Shown piece by piece: positions 1-11,887 of a stretch of 64,000 nucleotides of DNA. Source of the DNA: Morchella semilibera (Eukaryota > Ascomycota > Pezizomycetes > Pezizales > Morchellaceae); assembly GCA_009192285.1 (NCBI GenBank), contig WBVU01000018.1:1054001-1118000 (forward strand), written 5' to 3'. How positions within the stretch are numbered: the stretch's first letter is position 1; the number at the start of each line of letters is the position of its first letter. The translations under genes were made by a program, and so were the position numbers. The notes under the pieces are model-generated. The model did no database searches, was not told where the DNA came from, and saw only the letters and a program-made list of their open reading frames with translations.

Positions 1-147
1 CGGGTTCCGGGGAGTCCAGCGAAGGCACCGTGGGGTAGGGGCCGTGAAATGGCGCAGAAGTGGTTTCGGCCCGCTTTTGTGGAGTATGGACTAGGAATGA
101 TGTTTACGGGGCAAGGATCATTACGGGGACCCTTCTACATTTTGTGA
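1..147 (+). CDS. Possible 3' end of a gene cut by the window edge
   Basis: Frame 1 is open from the first base to a TGA at 145-147 and encodes a 48-residue tail ending in RGPFYIL. The stretch is GC-rich compared with the T-rich sequence that follows, as expected for a last exon followed by a 3' UTR. I do not recognise the family. The start lies outside the window, so length and domains cannot be judged. It could also be chance. Confidence 0.35.
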   Translation, partial: RVPGSPAKAPWGRGREMAQKWFRPAFVEYGLGMMFTGQGSLRGPFYIL

Positions 148-873
148 ATCTTATATTATTGTTATTTGTTATGATACCTCTCTTTTGATTTTTTTTGTCC
201 ATTGTACTATTAATAGCGATGCTATGAAAGGTATCCGCTTATATTTCAGGTATGTACTACTACATGTACTGCTACTTCTACCATCTCTTCCCTTATTCTT
301 GTCGACGTTTTACATGTTCTTTCATGAACATTCTTATTGGGTTTCTCTTTTTTTTTTTTTATACATATGCACAGCGGAGGGTATCTCATCCTGGAGTTTT
401 TTGTATTTCTTCTTTCTCCGTGCACCCGATTGATTAAATCTGTTATTATGACTGCTGAGTGATGGTGGTGGTGGTGGTGGTGGTAGTGGTTTGGGGGGAG
501 GGGTACATTACGTACAGTGGGGTATTGGAGAGTATTGAATTCAAAGAGGTAAAAAAAATAAGAAAAAAAGAAAAAAAGAAGCGGTGATTGGAATTTTGGC
601 TTTAGATACCAATTTTGTTTTTTCCCCTTTCTTCTTTTTTCAGTTGTATTTATTTTACATTAGCGCCCCCCCCCCCCTCTTAGTTATTGTTGTGGGTTAC
701 ATGTTTTTCTATATTTGTCCGGCCGGGATGGGTTAAAAATGGATTCAAGTGAAGTGGTGGGTTTTTATGGAGTTTTTTTCAAACAGCAGCTTGGTACATC
801 GCTGAGGGCAACAGGGCAGGGATACAATACGAATTGTTTATGAAAAGAATAATGGTGAAAAAAAAAAAAGTTA
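148..873. other. Non-coding stretch, T-rich, with a GGT microsatellite
   Basis: No convincing gene. It is T-rich and holds a GGT trinucleotide run at about 462-490, A-rich tracts near 550-580 and a C run at 666-677. Two short open frames near 185-437 are low-complexity aromatic and leucine-rich translations of T-rich DNA and are not supported as genes. Confidence 0.6.
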
Positions 874-955
874 TGCGCCGTAAGGGACTCGAACCCTTCC
901 CAGTTGCTATCAATTCACATGGAAGGCAACTATGATACCCCTTCACCAACGGTGC
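874..955 (-). tRNA. tRNA-Gly (anticodon UCC) with an 11-nt intron
   Basis: On the minus strand the sequence folds as a tRNA. The acceptor arm is GCACCGT/ACGGCGC with one A-C mismatch at pair 3 and discriminator A. The D stem is GTGA/TCAT, the anticodon stem GTTGC/GCAAC, and the T arm AAGGG-TTCGAGT-CCCTT. The anticodon loop begins CTTCCA, giving anticodon UCC, and 11 extra bases lie on the 3' side of the anticodon where nuclear tRNA introns normally sit. Box A-like and box B (GGTTCGAGTCC) elements are intact. The A-C mismatch in the acceptor stem is the only oddity. Confidence 0.9.
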
Positions 956-2898
956 TGCGTCGTGATAAAAAAGTTATGCATTGTATCGTTGGGGTCATAA
1001 ATCAGTTTTGCCCAAAGGATTTTAACTCGTGCGGGCACTTTCTGCACAGATCGGGATTAACGAATCGTGACTCCGTGCCAAGATATGGGCCTCTGTTCGT
1101 TGGTAATCATGGATCGTCACTCGCATTGTTTTTTCCAACGCTGTGAGGAGGCCTGTCATCATGTCTTGTTTAGTGTTGGTTCGTTTACTGTTTAATACAT
1201 GTGAACTACTTACATGTACCTTGTTCGAGGCTTCATATGGAGAGGGTTTGCTAGTGTCTACAGGTACCTCTACCAGCGATCTCTCCGGTCTGCAACTGTA
1301 GTTTTACCTGCCTGTATACATGCATACCCCCCATCGGTGTCGTTTTTGGTTTGGGGCTTTGCGTGCGCTGTTGCCAACGGTTTTGCATGTTTTCTTTCTG
1401 CTGGTGACTTTGTGCGTCGGGCCGGGCGGCGTGGTGGTCGGGGGACGCGGGTAGGCTTAAGTGGCTTAGGCGTAGGGGGGAAAGGCGCAGATTCACTCGG
1501 GGACTGCGGGGGGCAATCGAGCTTAGGGTGTCCGTAAGTGTTGGTGGTGCGTTGCTCTAGGAGGTCTCGAGGGTGTCATGGCGGTCATGGTGGTGGAAGT
1601 GATGGGAGTAGTAGTAGTGGTGGTGGTGGCGGTGGCGTGCTGCGGGAAAGAGCCGTAGTAGGTATGACTGCTGGGGCGGGAACTGTCCCCGTGGATGAGG
1701 GGCAGAAGGAGAAGGATGATTCATTCAAGTGGCCGCCTATTCTATCACTACATATACTATTATTCTTCTGCCATGTTCCTTGCTTCACTTGATTATTACT
1801 TATGTACGTGCACTACCGCCCATCCGCCCATCCATACGCGCTTATATCATGCCTATATAGGGCAGAGCAAACGGGATGTCTACATAGCTTTCATCACCCT
1901 ATGACTGAACACGTAGGGAGGAGGATGGCGGCAGCCCTCTGCAGGTACAGATCATCTGGAGGCTACTTTAGGGCATATCTATTTAGGTAACCAATAGGCC
2001 TGGGGAGTCTGTTGGTGTTGGTTTTGAGCTGCCGAGGCATGGGGGAGGCACAGTCATATTTGGCAGTATCATCTACGAATGTTTTAGGGACGTGATATTT
2101 CTGATTACTAGCGTATAACGTGTGCTAAAGAGTCCTGTAGTCAGTCAATTGCGGAGTAGGAAGTGTGGGATACCCAATTAATGAATTAAACCAAAAAAAA
2201 AAAAAAAGGAAGGAAAAAAAAAAAGGAAGAACAAAAGAGTGCAAAACGTATATCCGCTCGTAAAGTGACCGTCGAGTGATAGATTATGATCCAATCGCTA
2301 GCTCCAGCTCAGCCGATCCATTCCAAGAGCGTCCTACCGGTTCCATGTGCTATTTGAGCCATCTATTTTTATGGGCTAAAGAGGTCTTTACAGATTGTAT
2401 TGGAATGCCCAGACAGAGTAATAAAAGTTTGGCTCACACGGTGATCGAGGGTAGGACTAACATATTCTACCCATACTACATGTTTGCCAGTACTAAAGTA
2501 GGAGCCCACACCTTACTCGGGCAGTGGACAGCCCGTTCATGAACACCCCACGACTAACCCATCCAACGATCTTACAATCCAAGGAAAAATTCATGACGTT
2601 TCATTCCTCGGGCAATACAAACAATACAAAGTAAGGAATCCTTCACTCCGGTCCCCATCTATTCCACACACACCGACACACCCATCACAAAAACCAGGGT
2701 AAGAAGAAAAAAAAACACAAGAAAAAAAAATATTCAAGAAGGTCACCCAAAGGCCAAAATCAAGTCGTTCCCTCTTTTTTTCTTCCCTACCCACACCTCT
2801 TTTTTCTAGTCTACTCCGATCCGTTCAACATTAATAAGTCAAAAAGAAACAAAAATTACAATTGGTATCAATCTTTCCCGTAGTAGCCAAGTAGACTA
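956..2898. other. Intergenic region without a supported gene
   Basis: Nothing coding is supported between the tRNA and the 3' end of the mannosyltransferase gene. It holds a G-rich GGT/GGC stretch near 1580-1640, A-rich tracts near 2192-2235, and one copy of the dispersed palindrome TACATGTA at 1211-1218. Short open frames here have no recognisable domain. Confidence 0.55.
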
Positions 2899-4497
2899 CT
2901 AACCAAAGCTCTTTCTCCACCAGCCGCTATTTAGTTTCTCGCTGAGCTGTCTATAGTGTGCCATCTCACCCCAACAGTCTCGGCCCCACTCACATCCTGC
3001 CATGTTGACGACAAAGTCCCGGTCCTTCTCGTCGTAAAAGATGCGTGGGTCATCGGGGGTGTCTGCGCATGCGCCGGGAGGGAACGAGTTGATCATTCGC
3101 TGGGGGATGAAGGCTGTTCCTGTACGGATCCAGGGCTGGTTGGTGTACAAGTACTCCTACGGCACCAAAATGTCAGTATTTCTGTCGGTATATCCGCTAA
3201 TCAATTCATGGAATAACATACTAGGGCATCTTGTTCCTTGTGTTCCCACTCCATGTGCTTCTGCTCGTAGCCAACTGGATCCCACCAAATATCGAGTAGG
3301 CGCTCGCTCCACTCGCTGCGTTTGATGAGGAAGCTGCCTAGGTTGAAGCCACCGCAATCTTGTGGAACAATGAGATTGATGCTCTCGGCTTTGTCATCAC
3401 CAACAGGGCTGAGGGAGGTCTCGTCAAGGTAAAAGAATTCCTCCTTGGATGGTGGGTGCGTGATTTTGAGAGGGTTGTAGACGTTGATGTCCCGGTAGGT
3501 AACGTTCTGCAGATGCTTGAAGATGTGCGAGTGTAGCGAGATTGACGGCTCCATGATGAATGTGTGGAGATCCATCCACCAGAACCTATACATCCCGGAA
3601 ATATTAAAACCCGCCCTCCCAAGTGGTTGAAGAGGCAGAAGAAAAAGAAACTCACCACTCAGCCTTGGGATACTGCCTCATCGTCTGCTTGATGACATCC
3701 ACCTTTTCCCAGCTCTCTCTCCACTCATGGGCGTACCGCTTCTTCGTGCTCATATCCTTGATCTCAAGGTGATATCCCCAGCGCTCAGCATACGCCTTCT
3801 TGTTCGCAATGGAGTCCCTCTCCACCGCCCACTCCTTTGCCCCCTTCCACGTCATCACTCCACCGCCCTGGTTGGCCGCCAAAATGATGACAATTTTACT
3901 GCCCCCCGAAACGCCGCGAATCCTGCTGCTCACTGGGTTATGGTGCACATACGTAAACACGAACAACACTGCCGCCACCAACATCAGCATCACAGTCGTA
4001 CCCCTCGACCGCCTTCCAAGTATTCCCCGCGCCCGTCCAAACACACCAGACGAATACCGATAAGGTGTGGATGGGGTTGCTGAGAATGCCGGAGAAACCG
4101 GTGAGTAGGTGGGCAGCGATGTCGATAGCTTCCGTAGATGTTTCCCCAGGAACTTGCGCGCGCCGAACGAAGGATATCCATTCGGGGTCCCATTAATCCT
4201 GCCGTTGCTACTCCAGGATGGCGAATTCCCACGCGGGGCCGGGGAGTGTGTTCTCGATATTGGCATTCCCGGCGTCGGTGACCGCGAGCCGGGGAAGTAG
4301 TTTCCACCTGCTTCAGAAGAATCCCCCATAAGGGGTATCGGTGTATGAGGAATTGGTGGGAGTGAGGAGTGTTGTGTGGATAAGGAGTGGTTTATTGAGA
4401 CTGATGATGAAGCGTTGACTCCGATACTTTCGAGGTTTGGGGGCCCGGTACTGCTACCGACGGTAGAGCGCCGACGTGGTCGGTTGGTGGATGCCAC
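2899..4497 (-). CDS. MNN10: GT34 mannosyltransferase, Mnn10-like subunit of mannan polymerase II
   Basis: Three exons on the minus strand, 4497-3656, 3585-3222 and 3156-2899, separated by introns of 70 and 65 bp with GTGAGT and GTATGT donors. They give 487 residues. The protein is a Golgi type II membrane enzyme: a Ser/Pro-rich cytosolic tail of about 165 residues, one membrane anchor near 166-184, then a GT34 catalytic domain. Recognisable motifs are AANQGGGVM, RYAHEWRESWEKVD, WFWWMDLHTFIM (the DxD-like site, D-L-H), PQDCGGFNLGSF, EWEHKEQDAL, INSFPPG and NMAGCEWGRDCW. These follow the fungal Mnn10 pattern closely. In yeast, Mnn10 is part of a cis-Golgi complex that extends the alpha-1,6 mannan backbone of N-glycans and so affects cell-wall mannoprotein. 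Both exon junctions restore conserved motifs. The subfamily (Mnn10 versus the related Mnn11) rests on motif memory. Confidence 0.87.
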
Positions 4498-4887
4498 GGT
4501 GGGTGGTTGGGGGGGGGGGGGTGTGGGTGTGGGTGTGGGAACCTTTGTCTAAGAAACTTCTCTCCACCACAACTATGCTAGCTGGCAACAACCAAAACCT
4601 CTCCCTTTTGGCTTTCAAGGGGGTGGGGGAGGAAATATGAAGCCAAGAGAGTTTCTAAACTCCTGATAGAAGGGGGGGGGTGCAAGCTTGGAATGTAATG
4701 TAGGATGGTTTCACGGCCAGTGATACTGACGTTTCCGTTTGTGTAAGGAGCTTAATACTGAATTCTCCTGGCTATTGGTATGCCGTGTTACTATCAAATG
4801 ACGGTTAATTGCTTGAAGGCTTGAAGGCTTGATTGATTATTGTAGTATTATGCAGCACGTAGAGTAAAGTATGTATGTGTAAGTGTA

Positions 4888-4918
<31 letters not shown>

Positions 4919-5701
4919 GTGGTTCAGGAGAACAGATAGCACTGAAGTAGAATAAACGAATGTGACTGATGGGGGGGGAATTCAAGCAGAAGAAGAAGAG
5001 GAAGAGGGGCACACAATTAAGATTCAAAGGAGAAATAAGTAAGAGCAACAGAGAGGGAGGGAGTAGCTAGTTAGGTTATGTAAGAAGTCACTGGTAGGGC
5101 AAATAATCTCACTCTCATGGTTGGTGGTCAAACATTTCTTCTTTGACCCTCCTCTTAAGATCTTCTTCTTGGCTTCCGCTGTTCCTTCCTCCACTGGGAA
5201 TAGGTCTAGGCATCCGAAACGAGGATTACGGGTTCAAGTTTCCTTTTATTAAAAGTGAGAGCTATGTACGTAACGAGTGCTTTTCCAGGAGACAAAACTA
5301 CACTTTGGAAGTGTGGAATTAAAAGTCGTCTATCTGTCCTTGAGTAAGAGTAGGTACATGTAGTAAAGTACATACATGTACATAGAGTAGAGTACATCCA
5401 TATTTCGATGTATTGGCTCTCTCTCTCTGGTACCCCCCTCCAAAGGTCCAAACCAAAGGTTACATGCACCTACCCCCCCACAATGTCAAAGTAAAATTTC
5501 CGTTTAGCACTTTCTCCTCAGGGACCTGATGTGACAGGGCGAACCCGTTTCATTAACAACGCTTGTTTGCATGCGGTTAGCCATTTCCCGGAATAACCCT
5601 CCCCCTCTCTCCTCCTTTTTTTTTTTTTTTTTTGACGAGATCTGATCTTGCAGCAGAGCTGAAAGTCCTAACCCTAGGCTACCTACCTACAGACTACAGG
5701 C
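4498..5701. other. Intergenic region with GTGTAT microsatellite
   Basis: Promoter side of the mannosyltransferase gene followed by low-complexity DNA. It contains G runs at 4507-4520, a GTGTAT hexanucleotide array at about 4883-4921, TACATGTA copies near 5350 and 5375, and a T tract at 5617-5633. No gene is seen. Confidence 0.55.
4883..4921. repeat. (GTGTAT)n microsatellite
   Basis: About six tandem copies of the hexamer GTGTAT in intergenic DNA. The unit is nearly perfect. The flanks are unrelated A/G-rich sequence. Confidence 0.85.
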
Positions 5702-5703
5702 TA

Positions 5704-5849
5704 CAGTCGCACCGGGGGCAACGACGAAACTGGTTGAACAACGAGCAGGGGTGTTTGTCAGTCGAGACTGTGGCGCTCAGGCTGATATGCAGCCACTTGT
5801 TTGTATTTTCGTCGTTGTCCCAGGTTCGTCGTTGCCCCAGTGTTGACTG
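5704..5849. mobile_element. 146-bp miniature inverted-repeat element flanked by TA
   Basis: The element begins CAGTC and ends GACTG, each end directly flanked by the dinucleotide TA (5702-5703 and 5850-5851). The terminal inverted repeats are about 30 bp with roughly 24 matches and share the core GGGGCAACGACGAA plus CTGG. The 10-mer CAACGACGAA or a close variant occurs again just inside the right arm. There is no coding capacity. TA flanks plus CAGT-type ends fit a non-autonomous Tc1/mariner- or pogo-type MITE; that class is inferred from termini only. Confidence 0.7.
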
Positions 5850-5851
5850 TA

Positions 5852-7367
5852 CATACCTCCCAAGTCTCAGTGCCACCACAGTAACTTACTGGTCCCAGTG
5901 GACCTGGGGTGTGGCACAGCTATTATTAGTAGAGCTCAATTTCAAGGATCCCCCAAAAATTACAAAACAAATACGAGATCCTTTCTAGAGATTCTATCCC
6001 ATTCCCACGGACTATGAACCGACCATCGCTGTCAAGTCAGATAGCGGGGGTTTGGAGGGATCGGGAAAGCTTAAGATGTCATCCTTCCGGATCTCCCGAC
6101 CCCACCAGGAAGAGAGCTATTTATACTTTGTCTCTGGAGCTTTGATTGACCTCGGCAGATTACCTATCCCAAGCGAGGTTCGATAGAAACTTCCTTTGGT
6201 TCTCTTAGTTCCGTTCGTATTCCTTTACGCTCCCTGTTTTTCGCTCTACTAGGACTTACGCACCAAGTGCAGTTTCTGGAAGTCGGATAGGGGAATAGGA
6301 TCAACGACTGGTCTGGACTCGGACTTGGGTCATATCACTCCACTCATAGACGCTCACTCGGTCATGAGAGGTCAATCTTCTGTGGAACACTGCATACAGG
6401 CTCCTCCAGGCGTGTAGCCAAAAACGGCTTGCGCAACTATAACCGACAGCTATATATTGACAGCGACGGGTACGGGCTGGGTTGATATATTACATACAAC
6501 CAACAAGTACGAGCATCAGGCCAACCTTTCAGCTCGAGAGCAACTGCAGTCAGTTCAGTGCCTAAATGGAGGTCTCCATGATTACACGCCAGTTGGGCTG
6601 CATATCGTTGGACTACGGTGGCACACGTTGGCATTAACCGTACGTGGGGAATTGGGTATAATCCGCGGATAGGGCATTGCCGCACAATCACGCGTTCCCG
6701 CACTGCGTATCAAGCGCCCCCTTTCTCGTGCAGCGGTTGTGAGCAATCGTAATTATTTATGGAGCGACGGTACACCCGATACCTGGATATCTTGCCCCAG
6801 CGAGAATACAAGAATAGGACCAACATCATGGTATATAAAGATGGCTTGAATATCATCCAGTCTTATGGCAGGTGACATGTATGTATGCATGCGATGCTAA
6901 AAGGAGGTGATGAAGAATATCGGGGTAAGAGGGCTTTGATGTCGGGCCGGTAACCCGTCTTGACGCGGGGCTCGGGATTCAATATTTTTAGGGATTTCGC
7001 CTTCGGTCCTAACTACTTTACCTGAACTTCTACCATTTGTCTAAAGCTAGACTAGGAATTGGATTAAAGCTACTACCGGGAGAGCAGGTCTGCCGATAGT
7101 TTAACATATCCTTTTTAGTCGAGAGCTTTACGGGTTCAAGGATAGCTATATTGCTGTGCCTTCCGATGACATGGCTTTGTATACTCTATCTAAATCTTTT
7201 TTCTAAACTCTAGCTATGGCTTGAACAGATTAATTGTGCTTTTCGCTTTCTGCGAATTCTAGTGGACGGAACGCAAATTAGAGTCTGGATTTCTGTGTGT
7301 AAATAAATACTTACATGCATATAAGTGCTCTCTATCGAAGCAATTTACAAACGCAATATCATCTATG
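5852..7367. other. Intergenic region without a supported gene
   Basis: Between the small TA-flanked element and the SPO11 stop. Open frames are short and lack any recognisable domain on either strand. No RNA gene, splice-supported exon or clear repeat was seen here. Confidence 0.5.
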
Positions 7368-8642
7368 TTAGCCATTCATCTTCTCAAGGATCTTCTTTTC
7401 GACCCACTGCTTCAACGTCGCGCTGTTCAGGATTTCAATCTCCACCTTGACATTCAGCACAAGCATTTTCTGAATCTCACTTCTGCAGCGCACACCGTCA
7501 AACCAAACCGCGCACAAACACCAGAAAGGAAGAAAGGAAGAAACTCACCTCCACTCCGGAACCCTCTCCATCCACTCCCTCCCCAACATCCCCACCGCCT
7601 TCTTCCGATCCCACTCCGTTAACGTCATTACCCCCTCCACTACCCCCCTACCTCCTAACACCTCCTCTAGATCACCCGTCTTGACGCCCACCCACTCGAT
7701 GCCCTCCACCGCCAGTCGATGCCTCTCATGTGCCAGCGCCCCACTGCCAAATCTATACGTGGCCATGATCTCAACCCCATAAGGGTCCATATCCACCAAC
7801 GCAAACACGGGCCTCCCACTGGCCGCCAGCCCTGCCACCAACTCCCTAGTCGCAACATCCGGATACCCCTTCCCCGTGACCACCACCCCCTTCCTCCCAA
7901 GCGCATCGCCAATAGCCAGGCTCCGGAACACGGCCTCCTTCTCGACAACTAGCACCCACTCCACGCCCCGCCCGACCACAACGTCCCCCGTTGCGCCGGG
8001 GACAATGATGCCCCCGCCGCTGGCGGCGTAGCTGCGGCCGCTGGCGGTGAAGTCGCCGTGTGCGAGGCCCTTGCACCCGGCGACGACGTTCAGTGCTTGC
8101 CGTGGGACGCGGAAGGTGGCGCTCAGGTCGTCAAGAATGCGGTCGACGGTGGCTTGCGTGCGGAAGAGGGCGGGGTGCTGGTAGAAGAGGTCGCGCTTTG
8201 TGGTTGGGGGGTGGGAGTGCGTGAGGGAGGTATGGATGTGGGAGAGGACTTTGAGGATGCAGGTGAAGCGGTGGGCGGAGGCGGGGAAGGAGATTGCCGT
8301 GACTGTGGGGGTGGTGGTGGTGGTGGGGCGGCGGGGGCGAGGGGTGAGGTAGATTGTGAGGGGGTGGGGGCCGGTTGGGGAGGTGAGGGAGGTTGTGAGG
8401 GAGGTGAATATGCGCTCGATTTGCTGGAGGAGGTGGAGGCGGGTGGATTCTGGGGCGGGGGAGGAGGATCTAGAGTCGGGTGAGGTGGTGATGATGGTAG
8501 TGTCGATACTGCTGACTCCTGAGCTGCTGGTAGGAATGGTGTCCATGTCTGAGGTACCATTGCCTGTATTAATATCAGGCTGCTGCTCCTGGTGTAGGCG
8601 GGGACGCTTTGCAGGTGGGTCGGAGTCTGAGTGGTCCTGCAT
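7368..8642 (-). CDS. SPO11: SPO11-type meiotic DNA double-strand-break transesterase (topoisomerase VI A family)
   Basis: Two exons, 8642-7549 and 7482-7368, joined across a 66-bp GTGAGT..CAG intron, give 402 residues. The second exon supplies the conserved tail KMLVLNVKVEIEIL. The N-terminal 65 residues are low-complexity. The 5Y-CAP domain carries the catalytic tyrosine at about Tyr154 in DLFYQHPALF, followed by VDRILDDLSATF. The Toprim domain shows the metal-binding acidic residues at Glu234 (VVEKEAVF) and in DMDPYG (Asp284, Asp286). Spo11 cleaves DNA to start meiotic recombination and stays covalently attached to the 5' ends. All expected catalytic residues are present, so the gene looks functional. 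Codons are strongly GC-biased, which creates long open frames on the opposite strand; these are shadows. Confidence 0.93.
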
Positions 8643-9656
8643 GGTTTATCACTCGGGGTGTGGGTGAGATGTTGTGATTGGGGGAGGGGGGCCTGTTAAT
8701 GATGGTGGTGATGTTTGTAGGATGTTTATTTATATATACATGTACTTATACTAAGCCTATAATATATTAAACCCTTTCCACGGGTAGGCAAAGTACCAGT
8801 ACCAGAATTACATGCAGTGCAGGATATAATATTACATGTACTTACATACCCGATTATCGATATCGACACTACCGACCCTTAATCGCTACTTAAGTAGCCG
8901 TACGTACTGTTTCTTGTGAGGACGTTGGATATGAAGTACTATAAAGTCCTATATAAGTAGTACATGTACTATAAACTTAGTATACATGCTAGGCTCTGCT
9001 AATAATTTCGAGCCATATGTGTTTCTTCTGACTGGGGGTACTGGCTGTAGAGAATTGGGGAGAGGGAGTCTATTCAAATAACTATGTAGAAGCTAGCTGT
9101 CCTAGAGTGTGTAGACCAGACGGCCCTTGACGAGCTGCATCTTGGTTGGTTGCTGGTTCTGCGATTCAGAGAAACCTATCGTAACTCCACCCTCTCGAAA
9201 TTCTATCTTATTAATACCTAACCGACATCTCTCTAGATTCTATCTCTACAATAATTTCTGTCACTACGGCGCGGAATTATGGTAGGTTTTGCTGTATCTT
9301 GCTTTCATATAGTGGGGTAATATGATAGATGAATTAGTATTCACTTATGCTGCAATTGGCCCCCCATAAAAGATACTGTTCCAAACCGGGACGTGGAATT
9401 CAGCCTGGGTTAGACATTTACTGGTTTATCGCGCTCTCTAAGCACATATACCCATATTTCAGAACATCAAAATCCATTAATTCTCCGAGTGATTGATCAA
9501 GGCACAAATGTGGCGCAAGCTGATCCACTCCAGCCACTCCACACACACGAGCACACCCCTCCATCACATCACCTCCCAGCAACCTGGCCCACCCACCCAC
9601 CCTCCCCCCCTCCCCCCCCTCCCCCACCTCCCCCACCATCCATCCACCCACGAATA
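8643..9656. promoter_or_regulatory. Shared upstream region of divergent SPO11 and SRP72 genes
   Basis: This 1-kb stretch separates two divergently transcribed genes and must hold both promoters. It carries three copies of the palindrome TACATGTA or its ACATGTAC core (about 8736, 8830, 8963) and a pyrimidine-rich CCTCCC tract at 9598-9640 just ahead of the SRP72 start codon. No defined transcription-factor site is claimed. Confidence 0.45.
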
Positions 9657-11887
9657 ATGGCCCAATATACCCCAGCCTCTCTCGAGTCTCTCCTCAAGAA
9701 TCTAACCCTAACCGACGACGACGTCGACCACGAAGAGATCCTCCGTCACTGCGATGGTCTGCTCAATACGACAAAAGACCACCCGCGCGCTCTGCACACA
9801 AAGATCGTGGCCCTGCTCAGCCTTGACTGCTACGAGGATGCGATAGCAGTCATTGAGTCCCCGGAGGGCCAGGCCGTGGCTGGGACGGCCACCCTGGAGA
9901 GGGCATACTGTCTGTATAAGCTTGGAAGGCTGCAGGAAGCTGCAGAGGTCGCAAGGAAGGCAGCGGAGAGCGGGGATAGGAATAAGAGGGGTTTGAGACA
10001 TGTCGAGGCGCAAGCGGTGAGTTCTGGGTATCCATTGAGTGGTTGGTTGGTTGGTTGGTGGTGAGCTGACGAGGTGTGTGTGTGTGTGAGTGTAGTCGTA
10101 TCGGTTGGAGAAATTTGAATATTCGGCAGAGATTTATAGGGAGCTGGCGGATGGGATGACGCAGGTCGATAACGAGGACAATGACCTGAGTGTGAATACG
10201 ACAGCGACGAATGCGCAGATCATATGGGCCGGTCAGGGCCGTCTGGTCAAGAATACGAAGCCAGATAGAGGCGCTTTGGATGCGTTTGAGACTGCGTTCA
10301 ATTGGGCGTGCATCAGTCTTGGTAGGGGAGAGTATGGGCAAGCACTGGTATTACTGAAAAGGTCCAAGGGTAGGGTTATCTTGGAGGTATCAAGTAACTG
10401 AAATTGGGTTTTTTTTATTAACTAGAGTGATTACAGATCTTTGCAATGCCATTGAGGACCTATCAGATGAGGAAAAAAAACAGGAATTGAGCCCCATTAT
10501 CGCCCAAGAAGTCTATGCCCTCATCAACCTCGACCGAATCGACGATGCCCTAGCCCGCTCCAAAGAGCTCGGAGTCTCTGCGTGAGTTTATCCATACCAT
10601 TATCCTCCCCACTCTACAAGCTCTACAAAACTTACCAAGCTCCCCCACCAGACTCACCGACACAGCCCTCAAGCTCATCGCGACTCACAACGAGATCACC
10701 GCAACCTCCCATCAGCCCAACTACAACCCCCACAAATCCATCATCGACGCCGACGCTGCCGTCACCTCCACAAAGTCCTCCACTGTTCGTCCATTCCTCT
10801 TCCAGGCCCGCGCCCTTGAACGAAACGGCGCCGTTCTCGACTTCCAGGCCGGCAAGCTCTCCTCCGCCCAGGCCAAGGCTACAAAGATCTCACAGAGCTA
10901 CCCCAACGAGTCCCCAGCCAGTGTCATCAGCGCCGCAGCACATGCCGGTAATGTTACCGGCAAGACTGCGGAGAACAAAATCGAGGCTCTCTGGAAGGCC
11001 AACCCGGACGATATTGGCCTGGCGTTGACACTGGTCCAGCTCAGGATAAGGGCAAAGAACATCACTGGTGCAATCCAGACAATGGATAAGCTTCTCGCCG
11101 CGCTGGTGCCGATGCAGCGGTACCAGCCGGGATTGGTCGGGCTACTGGTGGCGCTGTACCAATCGCAAGGCCGCAAGGGGGATGTCAAGAAATTCCTCGC
11201 CCAGGCCAGCGATTTCTGGAAAAACAGTGACATTCCCGTAAGCCACTCTCCCCCTTCATTCCCCATTCAAACAAACCCCCTAACCCATCTACAGAATCCC
11301 ACCATCCTCCAAGCCTCCGGAAAAGCCCAGCTCGACTCCGACGATACCGCCGATCTTCTCTCCGCCGGCGATCTCTTCACCTCCCTCCTTAAAACAGACC
11401 CCACCAACAAGCTCGCCACAGCGGGTTTCATCGCCTCCTACGCCACCACGGACCCTGCCCGCATCACCCCCGACCACATCTCCAAACTGACACCCGTCGC
11501 CAACCTCATCTCAGACATCGATGCCGCGGCACTCGAGTCCCTCGGCGTCGCGCAGCCAGTGCGGAAGCGCTCGGCCGAGGAGGACGCCGCCCCGAAGGCG
11601 AAGCCAAAGAAGGCGAAGAAGAAGAAGACGAAGCTGCCACCAGGTGCAGAGGAAGGAAAGACCCCAGATCCGGAGAGATGGCTGCCGGAGAGGGATCGCA
11701 GCACGTATAGGCCGAAGGGGAGGAAGGAGAAGAGGAAGGCGGCAGGGGCGACGCAGGGGGGTAGTGCAGCCCCGGGAGAGAGCACGGAGGTGGTGGCTAC
11801 GGAGGTGGGTAGGAAGGTGGGCGGGGGTGGGGGGGTGGGGGGTCGGCGGCCGGGAAGAAGAAGAAGAAGAAGGGAGGGAAGTGGTAG
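9657..11887 (+). CDS. SRP72: Signal recognition particle subunit SRP72 (frame break near the 3' end)
   Basis: Five exons: 9657-10016, 10096-10369, 10437-10581, 10652-11237 and 11295-11887, about 650 residues, the usual SRP72 length. The start MAQYTPASLESLL was preferred over an upstream ATG because it begins the TPR-like helical region. Successive TPR-type helices (LERAYCLYKLGR, ARALERNGAVLDFQ, IEALWKANPDDIGLAL) are followed by the RNA-binding motif PDPERWLPERDRSTYRPKGR and a lysine-rich tail. The protein helps bind 7SL RNA and supports SRP function in co-translational targeting to the ER. The reading frame leaves the conserved lysine-rich ending at a G-run (11831-11842). One extra G there restores a tail ending GGKW with a stop at 11885-11887; as written the frame runs on to 12002. 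Confidence 0.9.

Noticed and set aside
904-1146. Open frame overlapping the tRNA
   Set aside because: It starts inside the tRNA-Gly gene and shows no domain.
8058-8667. Long plus-strand open frames opposite SPO11
   Set aside because: They lie antisense to a confirmed GC-rich coding exon and encode glycine/valine-rich nonsense; shadow frames.
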